Of a stretch of 64,000 bases of DNA, positions 15,668 through 24,457 are shown piece by piece; the stretch's first letter is position 1; the number at the start of each line of letters is the position of its first letter. A program made the translations under genes and the position numbers. Origin of the DNA: Pelosinus fermentans DSM 17108. Lineage in GTDB: Bacteria > Bacillota > Negativicutes > DSM-13327. A model generated the notes under the pieces. The model was not told the DNA's origin. It saw nothing but the letters and a program-made list of their open reading frames with translations, and searched no databases. Location: the NCBI RefSeq assembly GCF_000271485.2, contig NZ_AKVN02000001.1, positions 3,745,501 to 3,809,500 of the forward strand. Direction: 5' to 3'.

Positions 15668-16486
15668 ATGAAAAAATCACTAAAATCCATTTCCCTTTTC
15701 CTATCTCTTGTCTTTATTCTAGGTTTAGCAACTGGCTGCGGTCAGCAAAGTACTGCAAAAGTAGAACAGAAAACATTAAAAGTTGGTGTTACAGCTGGTC
15801 CTCACGCTGAAGTAATGGATGTAGTCAAGAAAATTGCCGAAAAGGATGGCTTAAAAATCGAAGTCGTTGAATTTAATGATTATATTCAACCTAATGTAGC
15901 ATTAAACCAAGGTGATATTGACGTCAATAGTTTTCAACATAAACCTTACCTTGACAATATTATTAAAGACCGCAATTATGATATCGTCTCAGTGGGCAAC
16001 ACAGTCATTTTTCCAATGGGCATTTATTCAAGCAAGCTGAAAAATATAGCCGATTTACAAGCAGGAGCCATCGTTGCCATTCCTAATGATCCAACTAACG
16101 GAGGACGAGCTCTATTATTGCTAGAGAAAATTGGTCTTATTAAATTAAAACCGGAAATCGGACTAAAAGCCGCTGTTACTGATATTATTGAGAATCCTAA
16201 AAAAATTGTTATCAAAGAATTAGATGCAGCACAAATCCCCCGTTCCCTAGCTGACATGGACGTTGCTGCCATTAACACCAATTATGCAATTACCGCTGGA
16301 TTAGTACCGACTAAAGATGCAATTGCTATTGAAGATATCAACTCCCCTTATGCTAATATTATTGCTGTCCGTTCTAAAGATAAAGAAAATCCAGCTGTAC
16401 AAAAATTCATTAAAGCCTATCACTCTGATGAAGTAAAATCCTTCATTAATGAACACTTTAAAGGTTCTGTTGCAGCAGCCTGGTAA
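15668..16486 (+). CDS. metQ: D/L-methionine-binding lipoprotein
   Basis: A 272-residue NlpA-family protein. It has a basic N-terminus, a hydrophobic signal and the lipobox LATGC (Cys at about 24), then TLKVGVTAGPHAEVMD, DINSFQHKPYLD-like and SVGNTVIFPMGIYS motifs typical of MetQ. It would deliver methionine to a MetNI ABC transporter, but no metN or metI is present here. TTAGGAGG precedes the ATG by ten bases. It follows the aminotransferase by 30 bp under the same SAM riboswitch. Confidence 0.88.
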   Translation: MKKSLKSISLFLSLVFILGLATGCGQQSTAKVEQKTLKVGVTAGPHAEVMDVVKKIAEKDGLKIEVVEFNDYIQPNVALNQGDIDVNSFQHKPYLDNIIKDRNYDIVSVGNTVIFPMGIYSSKLKNIADLQAGAIVAIPNDPTNGGRALLLLEKIGLIKLKPEIGLKAAVTDIIENPKKIVIKELDAAQIPRSLADMDVAAINTNYAITAGLVPTKDAIAIEDINSPYANIIAVRSKDKENPAVQKFIKAYHSDEVKSFINEHFKGSVAAAW

Positions 16487-16514
16487 AACTGGCACATAAA
16501 AAATAAAACATTTT

Positions 16515-16604
16515 GAAACGCGAAGGCGCGAAGGCTATGAAGCACACGAAGAGACCTGTAATCTCCTTCGTGTGCTTCGTATTTCTTCGCGTCTTCGCGT
16601 TTCG
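16515..16604. repeat. Intergenic hairpin repeat, GCGAAG dialect
   Basis: Arm 1 (16515-16551, GAAACGCGAAG, GCGCGAAGG, CACACGAAG) pairs with arm 2 (16566-16604, CTTCGTGTG, TTCTTCGCG, CTTCGCGTTTC) with a few bulges. It lies between the convergent metQ and MATE genes, where no other terminator is seen; Ts follow on the plus strand. Confidence 0.85.
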
Positions 16605-16630
16605 ATTCATTTTTTTACAGAAGCAGAACA

Positions 16631-17989
16631 CTATACATTTTGTATATCCCCATATTTACGCTGCACTCTCATGAGTCTTGCCGATAAACAAGTTGCACCA
16701 AAGGCTAGACCTACAATCAAACCGATCCAATAACCAAAGGCTCCTAACCCGGAATGATGAGATAACACATACCCTAGGGGCAATCCAAGAACCCAGTAAG
16801 AAATCATTGCCAAAATAAATGTAACCCGAACATCTTTATAGCCCCGCAAACAGCCTTGGACCGGTGTTGCGATAGCATCTGATAATTGGAAGAAAATCGC
16901 ATATAACAAGAATTGCTCCGCAAGATGCCTAATATCCATATCTGCTGTATATAAACTGGATATCTGCTCGTTGCCAAAATATAATACGATGGCAGCCATT
17001 ACAGCCATAAGCAATGCAATTCCAATACCCAGATAGCCATATTGTTTAGCATCTTGATACCGCTTAGCCCCTGCTTCAAAGCCTACCACTATTGTTAAAG
17101 CCATAGAAATACTAAGTGGCATCATATAAATCAGGGCTGCCACATTAATAGCTACTTGATAGGCTGCAATTGTAACTTCACTAAACTCACTCATTAGCAA
17201 AGTAATCACTGCAAATATACTCGTTTCACAAAAAATCGCTATACCAATGGGTATACCGATCTTTAACTGCTCTTTCCAGGCTGCGAAAGAAAAGCGATAC
17301 CAGAAGCTAAATATCTGATGGGATTTAAAAGGTTCTCTGCTTTGAATAACGCATACACTAATAATGGCAATACACCAATAGGTAATCGCAGAGGCCCATC
17401 CTGCTCCCACACCACCCAACTGGGGAAAACCGAAATTACCAAAAACCAATACATAATTAAGCAGTATATTGATCGGTAATGCTACCATAGAAATTAGCAT
17501 CGTTACCCGTGTATAACCTAAGGTATCAATAAAACAGCGAAGAACTGTGGAAATAAACAATGGAATAATCCCAAAAGAAATTGCTGCTAGAAAATCATGA
17601 GCAATTTGATAGGATAAAGCATTGAGTTCCATTTTATCCAATATCGGATGTATCACATAAAAGCCGCAAATTATAACTACAATGGATATTGCTATGGCTA
17701 AATATACGGCTTGAATGACCGCAAAGGGCACCTTTTCTTTTTTTTGCGCTCCCAAAAAGTGGGCAACAATAGGAACTATAGCAAAAAGAATCCCATTTAG
17801 CCCCGTAAAAACAGGCATCCATATACTAGATCCAATGGCAACACCAACTAGATCATTGGGACTGACACGTCCCGACATCATCGTATCAAAAAAAGTCATA
17901 GCACACATACATACTTGTGTTACTAAAATCGGTAGTAAAATAATTAAAAATTGATTTACTTTTTCCCGTAAGGAATATGTTTGTTCCAT
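16631..17989 (-). CDS. MATE-family efflux transporter
   Basis: A 452-residue membrane protein with 12 predicted helices in two homologous halves, the usual size for NorM-type MATE pumps. Typical segments are FDTMMSGRVSPNDLVGVAIG in the first helix pair, NILLNYVLVFGNFGFPQLGGVGAGWAS-like sequence near the middle (split here only for description), and PVQGCLRGYKD. MATE proteins exchange Na+ or H+ for cationic drugs or metabolites. It is a single gene on the minus strand with a weak ribosome binding site (AGGTGTGAG). The substrate is unknown. Confidence 0.88.
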   Translation of the reverse strand: MEQTYSLREKVNQFLIILLPILVTQVCMCAMTFFDTMMSGRVSPNDLVGVAIGSSIWMPVFTGLNGILFAIVPIVAHFLGAQKKEKVPFAVIQAVYLAIAISIVVIICGFYVIHPILDKMELNALSYQIAHDFLAAISFGIIPLFISTVLRCFIDTLGYTRVTMLISMVALPINILLNYVLVFGNFGFPQLGGVGAGWASAITYWCIAIISVCVIQSREPFKSHQIFSFWYRFSFAAWKEQLKIGIPIGIAIFCETSIFAVITLLMSEFSEVTIAAYQVAINVAALIYMMPLSISMALTIVVGFEAGAKRYQDAKQYGYLGIGIALLMAVMAAIVLYFGNEQISSLYTADMDIRHLAEQFLLYAIFFQLSDAIATPVQGCLRGYKDVRVTFILAMISYWVLGLPLGYVLSHHSGLGAFGYWIGLIVGLAFGATCLSARLMRVQRKYGDIQNV

Positions 17990-18088
17990 ATCTCACACCT
18001 ATTTATCTAGAATCTTAAACCTAAACTTTCGACTCTACTCTATTTTCCCCTAATCAAAGTACACCACTTCATTGAGTTACTAAAGATG

Positions 18089-18129
18089 AATAAGTGAGGC
18101 GGGAGTTTCTTTCTCCTGCCTCACTTATT
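18089..18129 (-). terminator. Terminator after the small membrane protein gene
   Basis: A 17-bp inverted repeat (arms 18089-18105 and 18113-18129, one mismatch) that overlaps the stop of the gene at 18125. Confidence 0.7.
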
Positions 18130-18478
18130 TTAGTAATCTTACAAATAAACTACTTTGTACAGGACGGGATAAACGCCAATGATTCCATTCGGACCAGGAA
18201 AGCATTGCGAAAAGAATACTCATCCCAAAAATCACGATATATTCCATTACAATAAAAATTGTATTAACTGCCACTAAAGAAAAAGCATTCTCCATCATAA
18301 TTTGATGCCCCTTCCACCAGGCTGCTGCTGTAATAAAAGGCTGCAATACATATAATAAGAAAGCCCAGGCTGCAATGTATAATATTGATTTCACACCATC
18401 AAATACTGCTTTCCTGCCAATTGCCAATTGCTTGTTTTTACGGTCTCTTCTTGACTGAGTAACCGCTATATCCGTCAT
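18125..18478 (-). CDS. Small two-helix membrane protein, PgaD-like
   Basis: The ATG at 18478 follows a GGAAGGGGG ribosome binding site; a longer frame to 18508 exists but lacks one. The 117-residue protein has a basic N-terminus (RRDRKNKQ), one hydrophobic helix at about 30-52, a WWKGHQ loop, a second helix at about 70-95 and a basic tail. Size and layout recall PgaD, the accessory subunit of poly-N-acetylglucosamine synthase, but no pgaC-like glycosyltransferase is adjacent and the match is weak. The downstream half overlaps a terminator. Treat it as a membrane protein of unknown function. Confidence 0.5.
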   Translation of the reverse strand: MTDIAVTQSRRDRKNKQLAIGRKAVFDGVKSILYIAAWAFLLYVLQPFITAAAWWKGHQIMMENAFSLVAVNTIFIVMEYIVIFGMSILFAMLSWSEWNHWRLSRPVQSSLFVRLLK

Positions 18479-18509
18479 GCTTTCCCCCTTCCTTGGCACT
18501 TGATACAAA

Positions 18510-18707
18510 CTACTGAATCACTTCCTGAACTCTGCCTACTATGCCATTTACCAAACGAACTTTTATACCCCGATGATGAATCGCACTATTGGTGAGCAGA
18601 TCTTTTACCACACCTTCCGTCAGCTGTCCGGTGCCTTGATGCTGCTTTTGTACAATTTTCACCCTGCTGCCTGCTTTAATATTTTTACGCTCTGTCCCAC
18701 TCAACAT
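18510..18707 (-). CDS. ywbE: YwbE-family (DUF2196) protein
   Basis: A 65-residue basic protein closely following the YwbE pattern: RKNIKAGSRVKIVQKQHQ, TGQLTEGVVKDLLTNS, HHRGIKVRLVNGIVGRVQEV. It is a small beta-barrel-like protein of unknown biochemical role that is widespread in Firmicutes. AGGAGG lies five bases before the ATG. It precedes the PgaD-like gene by 31 bp and is probably cotranscribed with it. Confidence 0.85.
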   Translation of the reverse strand: MLSGTERKNIKAGSRVKIVQKQHQGTGQLTEGVVKDLLTNSAIHHRGIKVRLVNGIVGRVQEVIQ

Positions 18708-18760
18708 AGCTTCCTCCTATCCTTTGAACCCTGCCCATAAAGAAATGAGCAGGGTTCATT

Positions 18761-18961
18761 TTAATACCACTCACAGAATTCTTCTTGATCCAAGTAAATC
18801 CAATCATGGCCAACTTTTTGAAACACTTTTAAACAACGATCATTATCTGAAATCATAATCGTGATCCCGTCAGTCGCCAATGGATTTTTCTCGACATTTT
18901 TTTCCACTTGTACTAAAAGCTTTTTTAATTGATCACGATATAAGGTAAAGGATCTTGTCAT
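18761..18961 (-). CDS. Small protein of unknown function
   Basis: A 66-residue soluble, mixed-charge protein (ATG with GAGGAAG about ten bases upstream). An N-terminal helical half (YRDQLKKLLVQVEKNVEKN) is followed by a beta-rich half (GITIMISDNDRCLKVFQKVGHDWIYLD in two parts). No cysteines pair and no membrane segment is seen. I do not recognise the family. An inverted repeat (GAACCCTGC, 18726-18757) lies after the gene but lacks a T run on this strand. Confidence 0.6.
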   Translation of the reverse strand: MTRSFTLYRDQLKKLLVQVEKNVEKNPLATDGITIMISDNDRCLKVFQKVGHDWIYLDQEEFCEWY

Positions 18962-19034
18962 TTTATATTCTTCCTCTCTGCAATTCTTGGCTTGCTTATA
19001 TTAATTCCACATTCTCCTAGCTAATTCCTGTATG

Positions 19035-21071
19035 TTACTCTGCATTCTTCATATTTTTTCCATATTTAATGCGCCACCAAGACATGGCTCTTCTCGCATC
19101 AATATCTTTTTGTATAAAATTCACGTCTAAAGCAGAGGTCATTTTTATTCCCTCCATATTTTCTTTACTATCGCTGCCAATTTTCCCGATAGAATCATGA
19201 GTAACCCAAAAACCGTAATTAAAACCAATCCCATTCCCCCGTGTCATACTTTCACCTAGTGAATAATAAACAAATCCTGGAGGAGACAGTAATTCTAGGA
19301 TGGTAGGAGACACATTAATATGACTGCCTGCCACTTCTTTAGAAAACACATTCTTATCGATTCCCTTTCCATAGACAATGAAGGGAATCCCATAGCGTTC
19401 ATATAAGCTAGGATTCAATTGGATATTGAGTCGGTCTGCATGATCACCAACAATAATGAATAGACTGTCGGGGTACTGCTGGCGCATATCCTTAATGAAC
19501 TCAGCCATAACCTTATCAGCATACCAAAAATGCCCTAGTTTTTTTATAAGCTCCTGATCTTCTTTTACATTATCAGGTAATCCACTAATTACACTATCCC
19601 TATCAAATCCCTCTTCTTCTAAATCCACTGTATAAGGAGCATGATTCGAGATATTCATAATCACATCAAAAGTCGGCGTAGGATGATCTACACCAGAAGC
19701 AACTGCCTGGAATAAATATTTATCGTCACAGCCCCAAACATTGCCAGACTGGCTTGCTATATCCCCCATGCCATAAAATTCCTCAAATCCTTGAGCCAAG
19801 GTAAAGTCCTTTACTCGCTCCCAAGATGTGGGTCCCGCATACCAGAATCGAGGCTTATAGCCAAGTTTTTTCATTTGAGGAGCAAGAGATGTAGAATAAG
19901 GTTCCTTGTAAGACTCTGGTAAATACGTAAGATACAGATTCGCCTCTGCCAGACCTGTTACAATGCCCATGATGCCTGAAATGGTGCTCATGCCATTGGG
20001 CAGAAAAGCAGGAACATAGGCTGCATCCTCTTGCGCTATAATATTTCGCATGCCATTAGCAATGTTCAGATCTTTATACTGAGGCAGCAACGGCCAATTG
20101 GCATAGCTTTCCCCAATGATCAAAAATACATGCTGCGGTTTCTGAATCGTTCCTCCCTGGGCTTCTTTTTTCAAGAAATCGTCTACCTTTTGGGAGTCTA
20201 CTGGATGACCAGCCACATATGTCCCATACTCTATCATCCTCTGTGGGTCCAAATCTAGCCCTGTTGATGCCATTACCCGCTCATGAAGTGTATAAGCCCG
20301 ATATAAGGCTTGAACATCATCTAAGATAGCTTCATTTAAAAATTCATCTTTAGTGACACCTGAATTTTCCCAGTCAATATTATAGGCATAGGTCATGCTG
20401 CCGCCAAAGCGAATAAAGATAACAAGATAATATGCAATGATTAGCAGCGAAGTACGAAAAGCAATATTGCCATACCACTTGGAAAAACGAGGCAGATGGT
20501 ATGTCTTCGTTCTCAGCCATGCTTTCAATAAACGGCATAATGCCAGTGCTGTCACTCCAGTCATTAACAAACGTACAGGCAATTTATATTGCTCTACCAA
20601 GGTATAAAATAGTGCATGAACATCATCATTAAACGTATTAAACAACAATTGATTAAACCCCATATGAAATTGTTCATAGTAAGGAATCCTAGCGTAAAAT
20701 AATAAGCTAAGAAGGCTAATATACATACAACCCAGAATATAACGCAGATTAATTATTATTGCGTCTTTCATAAAGGCCTTGAGTAAGGTACACAGTATAA
20801 AAGAAGCTGCAACCACCAAACCTGTACTCTTTAAACTAATCCGTATTCCATAATAAAGCGCCATAGCAATATCCTGAAAGGTTGCAGCCTCGCTAATATA
20901 AGAATTTAATACAATAATAAACCCAATACGAAATAAGCAAAATACTCCCAGGACAAACACAAATAGTTTTATATCCTGCTGAATATTGTTAAATAATTCT
21001 TCCCACCTTGACACGCAGAAAAACATCCTCTCATATGTATATTTCTTTTGTATTTCTACTTTTTTCATCAT
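19035..21071 (-). CDS. LtaS-like membrane sulfatase (phosphoglycerol/phosphoethanolamine transferase superfamily)
   Basis: A 678-residue protein with five N-terminal transmembrane helices (about 35-60, 70-95, 105-130, 150-175, 205-225) and an extracytoplasmic alkaline-phosphatase-like sulfatase domain from about 310. Visible motifs are FLIIGESYANW (first metal ligand, Glu), LPNGMSTISGI (nucleophile region, Thr likely), ISNHAPYTVD, and IIVGDHADR (Asp-His metal ligands). LtaS enzymes polymerise glycerol phosphate; OpgB/EptA relatives decorate outer-membrane or periplasmic glycans. In a diderm Negativicute without classical lipoteichoic acid the latter seems more likely. It stands alone on the minus strand. 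Confidence 0.82.
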   Translation of the reverse strand: MMKKVEIQKKYTYERMFFCVSRWEELFNNIQQDIKLFVFVLGVFCLFRIGFIIVLNSYISEAATFQDIAMALYYGIRISLKSTGLVVAASFILCTLLKAFMKDAIIINLRYILGCMYISLLSLLFYARIPYYEQFHMGFNQLLFNTFNDDVHALFYTLVEQYKLPVRLLMTGVTALALCRLLKAWLRTKTYHLPRFSKWYGNIAFRTSLLIIAYYLVIFIRFGGSMTYAYNIDWENSGVTKDEFLNEAILDDVQALYRAYTLHERVMASTGLDLDPQRMIEYGTYVAGHPVDSQKVDDFLKKEAQGGTIQKPQHVFLIIGESYANWPLLPQYKDLNIANGMRNIIAQEDAAYVPAFLPNGMSTISGIMGIVTGLAEANLYLTYLPESYKEPYSTSLAPQMKKLGYKPRFWYAGPTSWERVKDFTLAQGFEEFYGMGDIASQSGNVWGCDDKYLFQAVASGVDHPTPTFDVIMNISNHAPYTVDLEEEGFDRDSVISGLPDNVKEDQELIKKLGHFWYADKVMAEFIKDMRQQYPDSLFIIVGDHADRLNIQLNPSLYERYGIPFIVYGKGIDKNVFSKEVAGSHINVSPTILELLSPPGFVYYSLGESMTRGNGIGFNYGFWVTHDSIGKIGSDSKENMEGIKMTSALDVNFIQKDIDARRAMSWWRIKYGKNMKNAE

Positions 21072-21265
21072 TTTCCTGCATTTTTCTACTTTTTCATCCT
21101 TTATAGAGTATCTATAGACATTAAAGTTTGCTTGATTTTAGAACTTTCTCTCGCCAATTCTTATATTTTGTTATATGATTTTATATAGAATTAGTTTCAC
21201 TCTAGAAAAAAGAACTACAGAGCAGACACTCTTACTGATTTTTTAACTTAGGAGGATATATAAAT

Positions 21266-22402
21266 ATGTTAAAAGTCAAAATAAATGAACTTAAAAAGGG
21301 AGATGTCATCGCCGAACATATCTTAAATTCCGAAGGACAGGTCTTACTAGCAGCTGGCACCAGCCTTACTGATAAAACCATCGGTTTATTAAAACTATGG
21401 GAGATACATGAAATCAGAGTACGAGAAGAAAAAGATACAGATGATGATATTCGTCTATCCTTACAATTCGATGAAATCGTCTCCAAAAATTCTCAGCTTT
21501 TTGATAAAATTAAAAAAATAGCTGACAGTGATTCTCCTCCTGTGGAAGAGCTGCCTACCATCTTTAATAAAAAATCCACTCAGCAGTATCATGATATTTC
21601 TGATAAATTCTCAAAAATACTCTTTGATCTGCCCCAAACAAAAAATATTATGCCTCTTACCGTAATGGCGAATATCATTTGCCATTATGCAGCAACGACT
21701 GTCGGAGTACTTGCTTATACGCTCAAAAGAGAAATCACCCCTTCCATGCAGGAAAATTTGGCAAATCACAGTATATCGGTGGCCATTATTTCTGCAAAAA
21801 TAGCTAAATTATTAGGACATCCTGAGGAAGTAATACATACTATTGCTTTAGGGGCATTACTCCATGACATCGGAAAAATAAAACTGCCAGAAACCATCTT
21901 TCATAAGAGTGACTGTCAGTCAGCAGAAGAAGAATTACAATATCAAAGTCATGTACAAGCTGGCTATGATATCATTAAAAGTTTAGGACTGCCTAGAGAA
22001 GCCAATCTGATTTTACTGCAGCACCACGAATATCAAGACAGCAGCGGTTTTCCTCTGCATTTACCAGCTGCCAAGATTCATCCATACGCCCAAATTGTTG
22101 CATTTGCCAACTTTTTTGATTCTTTGCTTCATGAAAAGGATACCCCGCCTAATTTCTTTGCAATTCGCAAAAAATTAACCCAAGAAGGTGCCACTAAGTT
22201 TGACACTGCTATTATTGATGCTTTTGATCATTATTTAGAAAGCTTTGTATTCAATGTAAATGTAGAACTAAATGATGGGCGTACAGCAGAAGTCGTTTAT
22301 AATCATCCTTTTTATATGTCTCTTGTTGTACGTACTGCGAATGGCGAATTTATTGACCTCAGCAAAAATAAAGATCTCTTTATAGCAAAATTGGTGGTAT
22401 AA
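21266..22402 (+). CDS. HD-GYP-like protein, partly degenerate
   Basis: A 378-residue cytoplasmic protein with the same N-terminal module as the protein at 4678 (INELKKGDVIAEHILNSEGQVLLAAG) and an HD domain at about 165-300: HSISVAIISAKIAKL, GALLHDIGKI, QSHVQAGYDII, LQHHEYQDSSGFP. The GYP signature is GFP, the usual DGTG is DSSG, and the conserved Asp of the VAD.YDAL block is Asn (AFANFFDSL). Core metal ligands seem kept, so activity is possible but uncertain; it may bind c-di-GMP without degrading it. TTAGGAGG precedes the ATG. No riboswitch was found upstream, unlike its relative. Confidence 0.8.
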   Translation: MLKVKINELKKGDVIAEHILNSEGQVLLAAGTSLTDKTIGLLKLWEIHEIRVREEKDTDDDIRLSLQFDEIVSKNSQLFDKIKKIADSDSPPVEELPTIFNKKSTQQYHDISDKFSKILFDLPQTKNIMPLTVMANIICHYAATTVGVLAYTLKREITPSMQENLANHSISVAIISAKIAKLLGHPEEVIHTIALGALLHDIGKIKLPETIFHKSDCQSAEEELQYQSHVQAGYDIIKSLGLPREANLILLQHHEYQDSSGFPLHLPAAKIHPYAQIVAFANFFDSLLHEKDTPPNFFAIRKKLTQEGATKFDTAIIDAFDHYLESFVFNVNVELNDGRTAEVVYNHPFYMSLVVRTANGEFIDLSKNKDLFIAKLVV

Positions 22403-22456
22403 GAAAAAAAAAGGGGACATTATTGTTAAGATCTAACAATAATGTCCCCTTTTTTT
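22403..22456. terminator. Bidirectional terminator
   Basis: A perfect 18-bp stem (AAGGGGACATTATTGTTA and its complement, 22411-22428 and 22434-22451) with A and T runs on both sides, between convergent genes. Confidence 0.92.
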
Positions 22457-22466
22457 GACTATATGT

Positions 22467-22829
22467 TTATCGCTCTGGCATAATCTCCAGCCAGTAGCCG
22501 TCTGGATCTTGAATGAAATAAAGATTCATCGCCTTATTTTCATAACAGATACAATTCATTTCTTTATGTAAAGCATGTGCCTTTTCCATATCATCTGTGA
22601 TAAAGGCCAGATGAAACTCATTTTCACCTAAATCATAAGCAGTTTTGCGATCTTTCATCCATGTTAATTCCAGTTTATGAGGAGTCTGTCTATCCCCCAG
22701 GTAAACCAAGGTAAATCCATCCATATCCTTCCTGGATGTCTCCACCAACCCAAGAGCCTTACTGTAAAAATTTATGCTCCGCTCTAGATCCAAAACATTA
22801 ATATTATTATGTGCTAATTTAAAATTCAC
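22467..22829 (-). CDS. Glyoxalase I/VOC-family protein
   Basis: A 120-residue vicinal-oxygen-chelate protein starting at GTG with GGAGG six bases upstream. It has two beta-alpha-beta modules with the likely metal ligands His (LAHNNINV), Glu (HKLELTW), His (NEFHLAF) and Glu (YWLEIMPE), spaced as in lactoylglutathione lyase. It opens with the characteristic DLERSINFYSKALGL. It probably detoxifies methylglyoxal as a thiol adduct. Many VOC paralogues act on other substrates, so gloA is likely but not certain. It stands alone between two terminator-bounded genes. Confidence 0.82.
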   Translation of the reverse strand: MNFKLAHNNINVLDLERSINFYSKALGLVETSRKDMDGFTLVYLGDRQTPHKLELTWMKDRKTAYDLGENEFHLAFITDDMEKAHALHKEMNCICYENKAMNLYFIQDPDGYWLEIMPER

Positions 22830-22921
22830 AATTCTACCTCCTTTATTGTTATCTACATTATATAAGAAAAGAGTGCATAATTGTCAAGGTATTATACAAT
22901 TACCACTCTTTTCGATTGCCT

Positions 22922-24265
22922 TTATCTATTTTTTCTTTTTTCTCTTCCTGGCTGAGCCTGCTGTTCACCTTTTTCATTTTCTTTTGGCTTGCGGCGGCTT
23001 CTTGAATTTGCTCCGCTGTGGTTTCCCGTTTTTTTCTTATCGGTTTTCCCAAAAACAAAGGCTCTTTTTTTCTCTTTCTTTTCTACTGCTGTTTTTCCCT
23101 CTTCAACTTTTGCCTTGAATAGTCTTCTTTTATCGGTACTAACTACTTTCTGATCATTGACTTTATGCTTTTCGATTGCTGCGCGAATACCTTGCTCGAT
23201 TAATCTTACATAAGGCTGCTCATGAGGATCAATCAATGTAATGGCCATACCGGCTTGCCCTGCACGCCCCGTACGTCCGATACGATGAATGTAGCTGTCT
23301 ACATCATGAGGTATATCGTAGTTAAATATATGAGTAACACCTTCTACATCCAGACCCCTGGCAGCAATATCAGTAGCCACTAAAATTTGTATTTTAGCTT
23401 CACGAAAACGCTTCATGACCTGTTCCCGTTTTGGTTGGGACAATTCTCCATGAAGTTCATCCGTTTCATAACCCTTTTGACTAAGAGCCATATTTACAGC
23501 TATTGCACGCTTTTTGGTGTGACAAAAAACAATTGCTAAATAGGGTCGATATTCATCAATCATACTACTTAGCTTTACAATTTTTTCAGACTCAGGTACT
23601 TCTACCATAATCTGTTTGATTTCATCTAGTGTAATATTTTTTGTTTGTATGCGTATATCCAATGGTTTTCGCATATAGCGGTCAGCTAATCCGCGAATTT
23701 TAGAAGGCATAGTTGCTGAAAACAGCATCGTTTGGCGTTTATTCGAAGTTTGTCGAACTAACTCCTCCACATCCTCCAAAAAACCCATATGCAGCATTTG
23801 ATCTGCTTCATCCAGCACAAGTTTCGTAACATTTTCAAGTTGGATGGTTCCTCGACGCAGATGATCCATTAATCGTCCAGGAGTACCAATGACGATTTGA
23901 GCTCCTCCTTTTAACTTCTTAATTTGTCGATCTACATCTTGCCCACCATATACAGATAACACCTGTATTCCTAATTGATCAGCTAACTTTGCCACTTCTC
24001 GGGTAATCTGAAGGGCTAATTCCCGGGTTGGAGTAATAATTAAAGCTTGTACGATGGGTTTGCTGATTTCAATTTTCTCTAAAATCGGCAGTATAAAGGC
24101 TAATGTTTTGCCTGTTCCTGTCTGAGACTGCCCGACAACATCCTTGCCGGACATGATGGCAGGAATAGCCTGAGCTTGTATTTCGGTGGGCTTTGTAATA
24201 CCATTCTCAGCTAGAATTGCACCTATTTCCCGTCGAATACCTAGGGCTGTAAAATCCTTATGCAT
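22922..24265 (-). CDS. DEAD-box ATP-dependent RNA helicase
   Basis: A 447-residue helicase with all core motifs in order: Q motif (GITKPTEIQAQAIP), Walker A SQTGTGKT, PTRELALQ, TPGRLMDHL, DEADQML, SAT, then VFCHTKKRA, TDIAARGLDV and HRIGRTGRAG in the second RecA domain. From about residue 375 a lysine/arginine-rich, low-complexity tail replaces an RNA-binding domain. This fits the CshA/RhlE group, which acts in ribosome assembly, mRNA decay and cold adaptation. GAGGTG precedes the ATG. It is monocistronic; I do not choose between cshA and rhlE. Confidence 0.92.
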   Translation of the reverse strand: MHKDFTALGIRREIGAILAENGITKPTEIQAQAIPAIMSGKDVVGQSQTGTGKTLAFILPILEKIEISKPIVQALIITPTRELALQITREVAKLADQLGIQVLSVYGGQDVDRQIKKLKGGAQIVIGTPGRLMDHLRRGTIQLENVTKLVLDEADQMLHMGFLEDVEELVRQTSNKRQTMLFSATMPSKIRGLADRYMRKPLDIRIQTKNITLDEIKQIMVEVPESEKIVKLSSMIDEYRPYLAIVFCHTKKRAIAVNMALSQKGYETDELHGELSQPKREQVMKRFREAKIQILVATDIAARGLDVEGVTHIFNYDIPHDVDSYIHRIGRTGRAGQAGMAITLIDPHEQPYVRLIEQGIRAAIEKHKVNDQKVVSTDKRRLFKAKVEEGKTAVEKKEKKRAFVFGKTDKKKTGNHSGANSRSRRKPKENEKGEQQAQPGREKRKNR

Positions 24266-24419
24266 ATAAACACCTCTTTTTATCCGTATAAACGTTATGT
24301 TTCACTAAACAGCAAATCCGATTCCAAATATATACGATACAATGTATTTTAAAAATGAATATTGATGGTTCACAAAAAATCTTCGCTATATTTCCTGGAA
24401 ATATTACAATACCCTTTTA

Positions 24420-24451
24420 GAAAAAGAGTGTTAGTCCATGGCCTAACACTC
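24420..24451 (-). terminator. Terminator of the first NCS2 permease
   Basis: A 9-bp stem (GAGTGTTAG/CTAACACTC) with an 8-nt loop, followed on the minus strand by TTTTTCT, seven bases after the permease stop. Confidence 0.8.
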
Positions 24452-24457
24452 CTTTTC

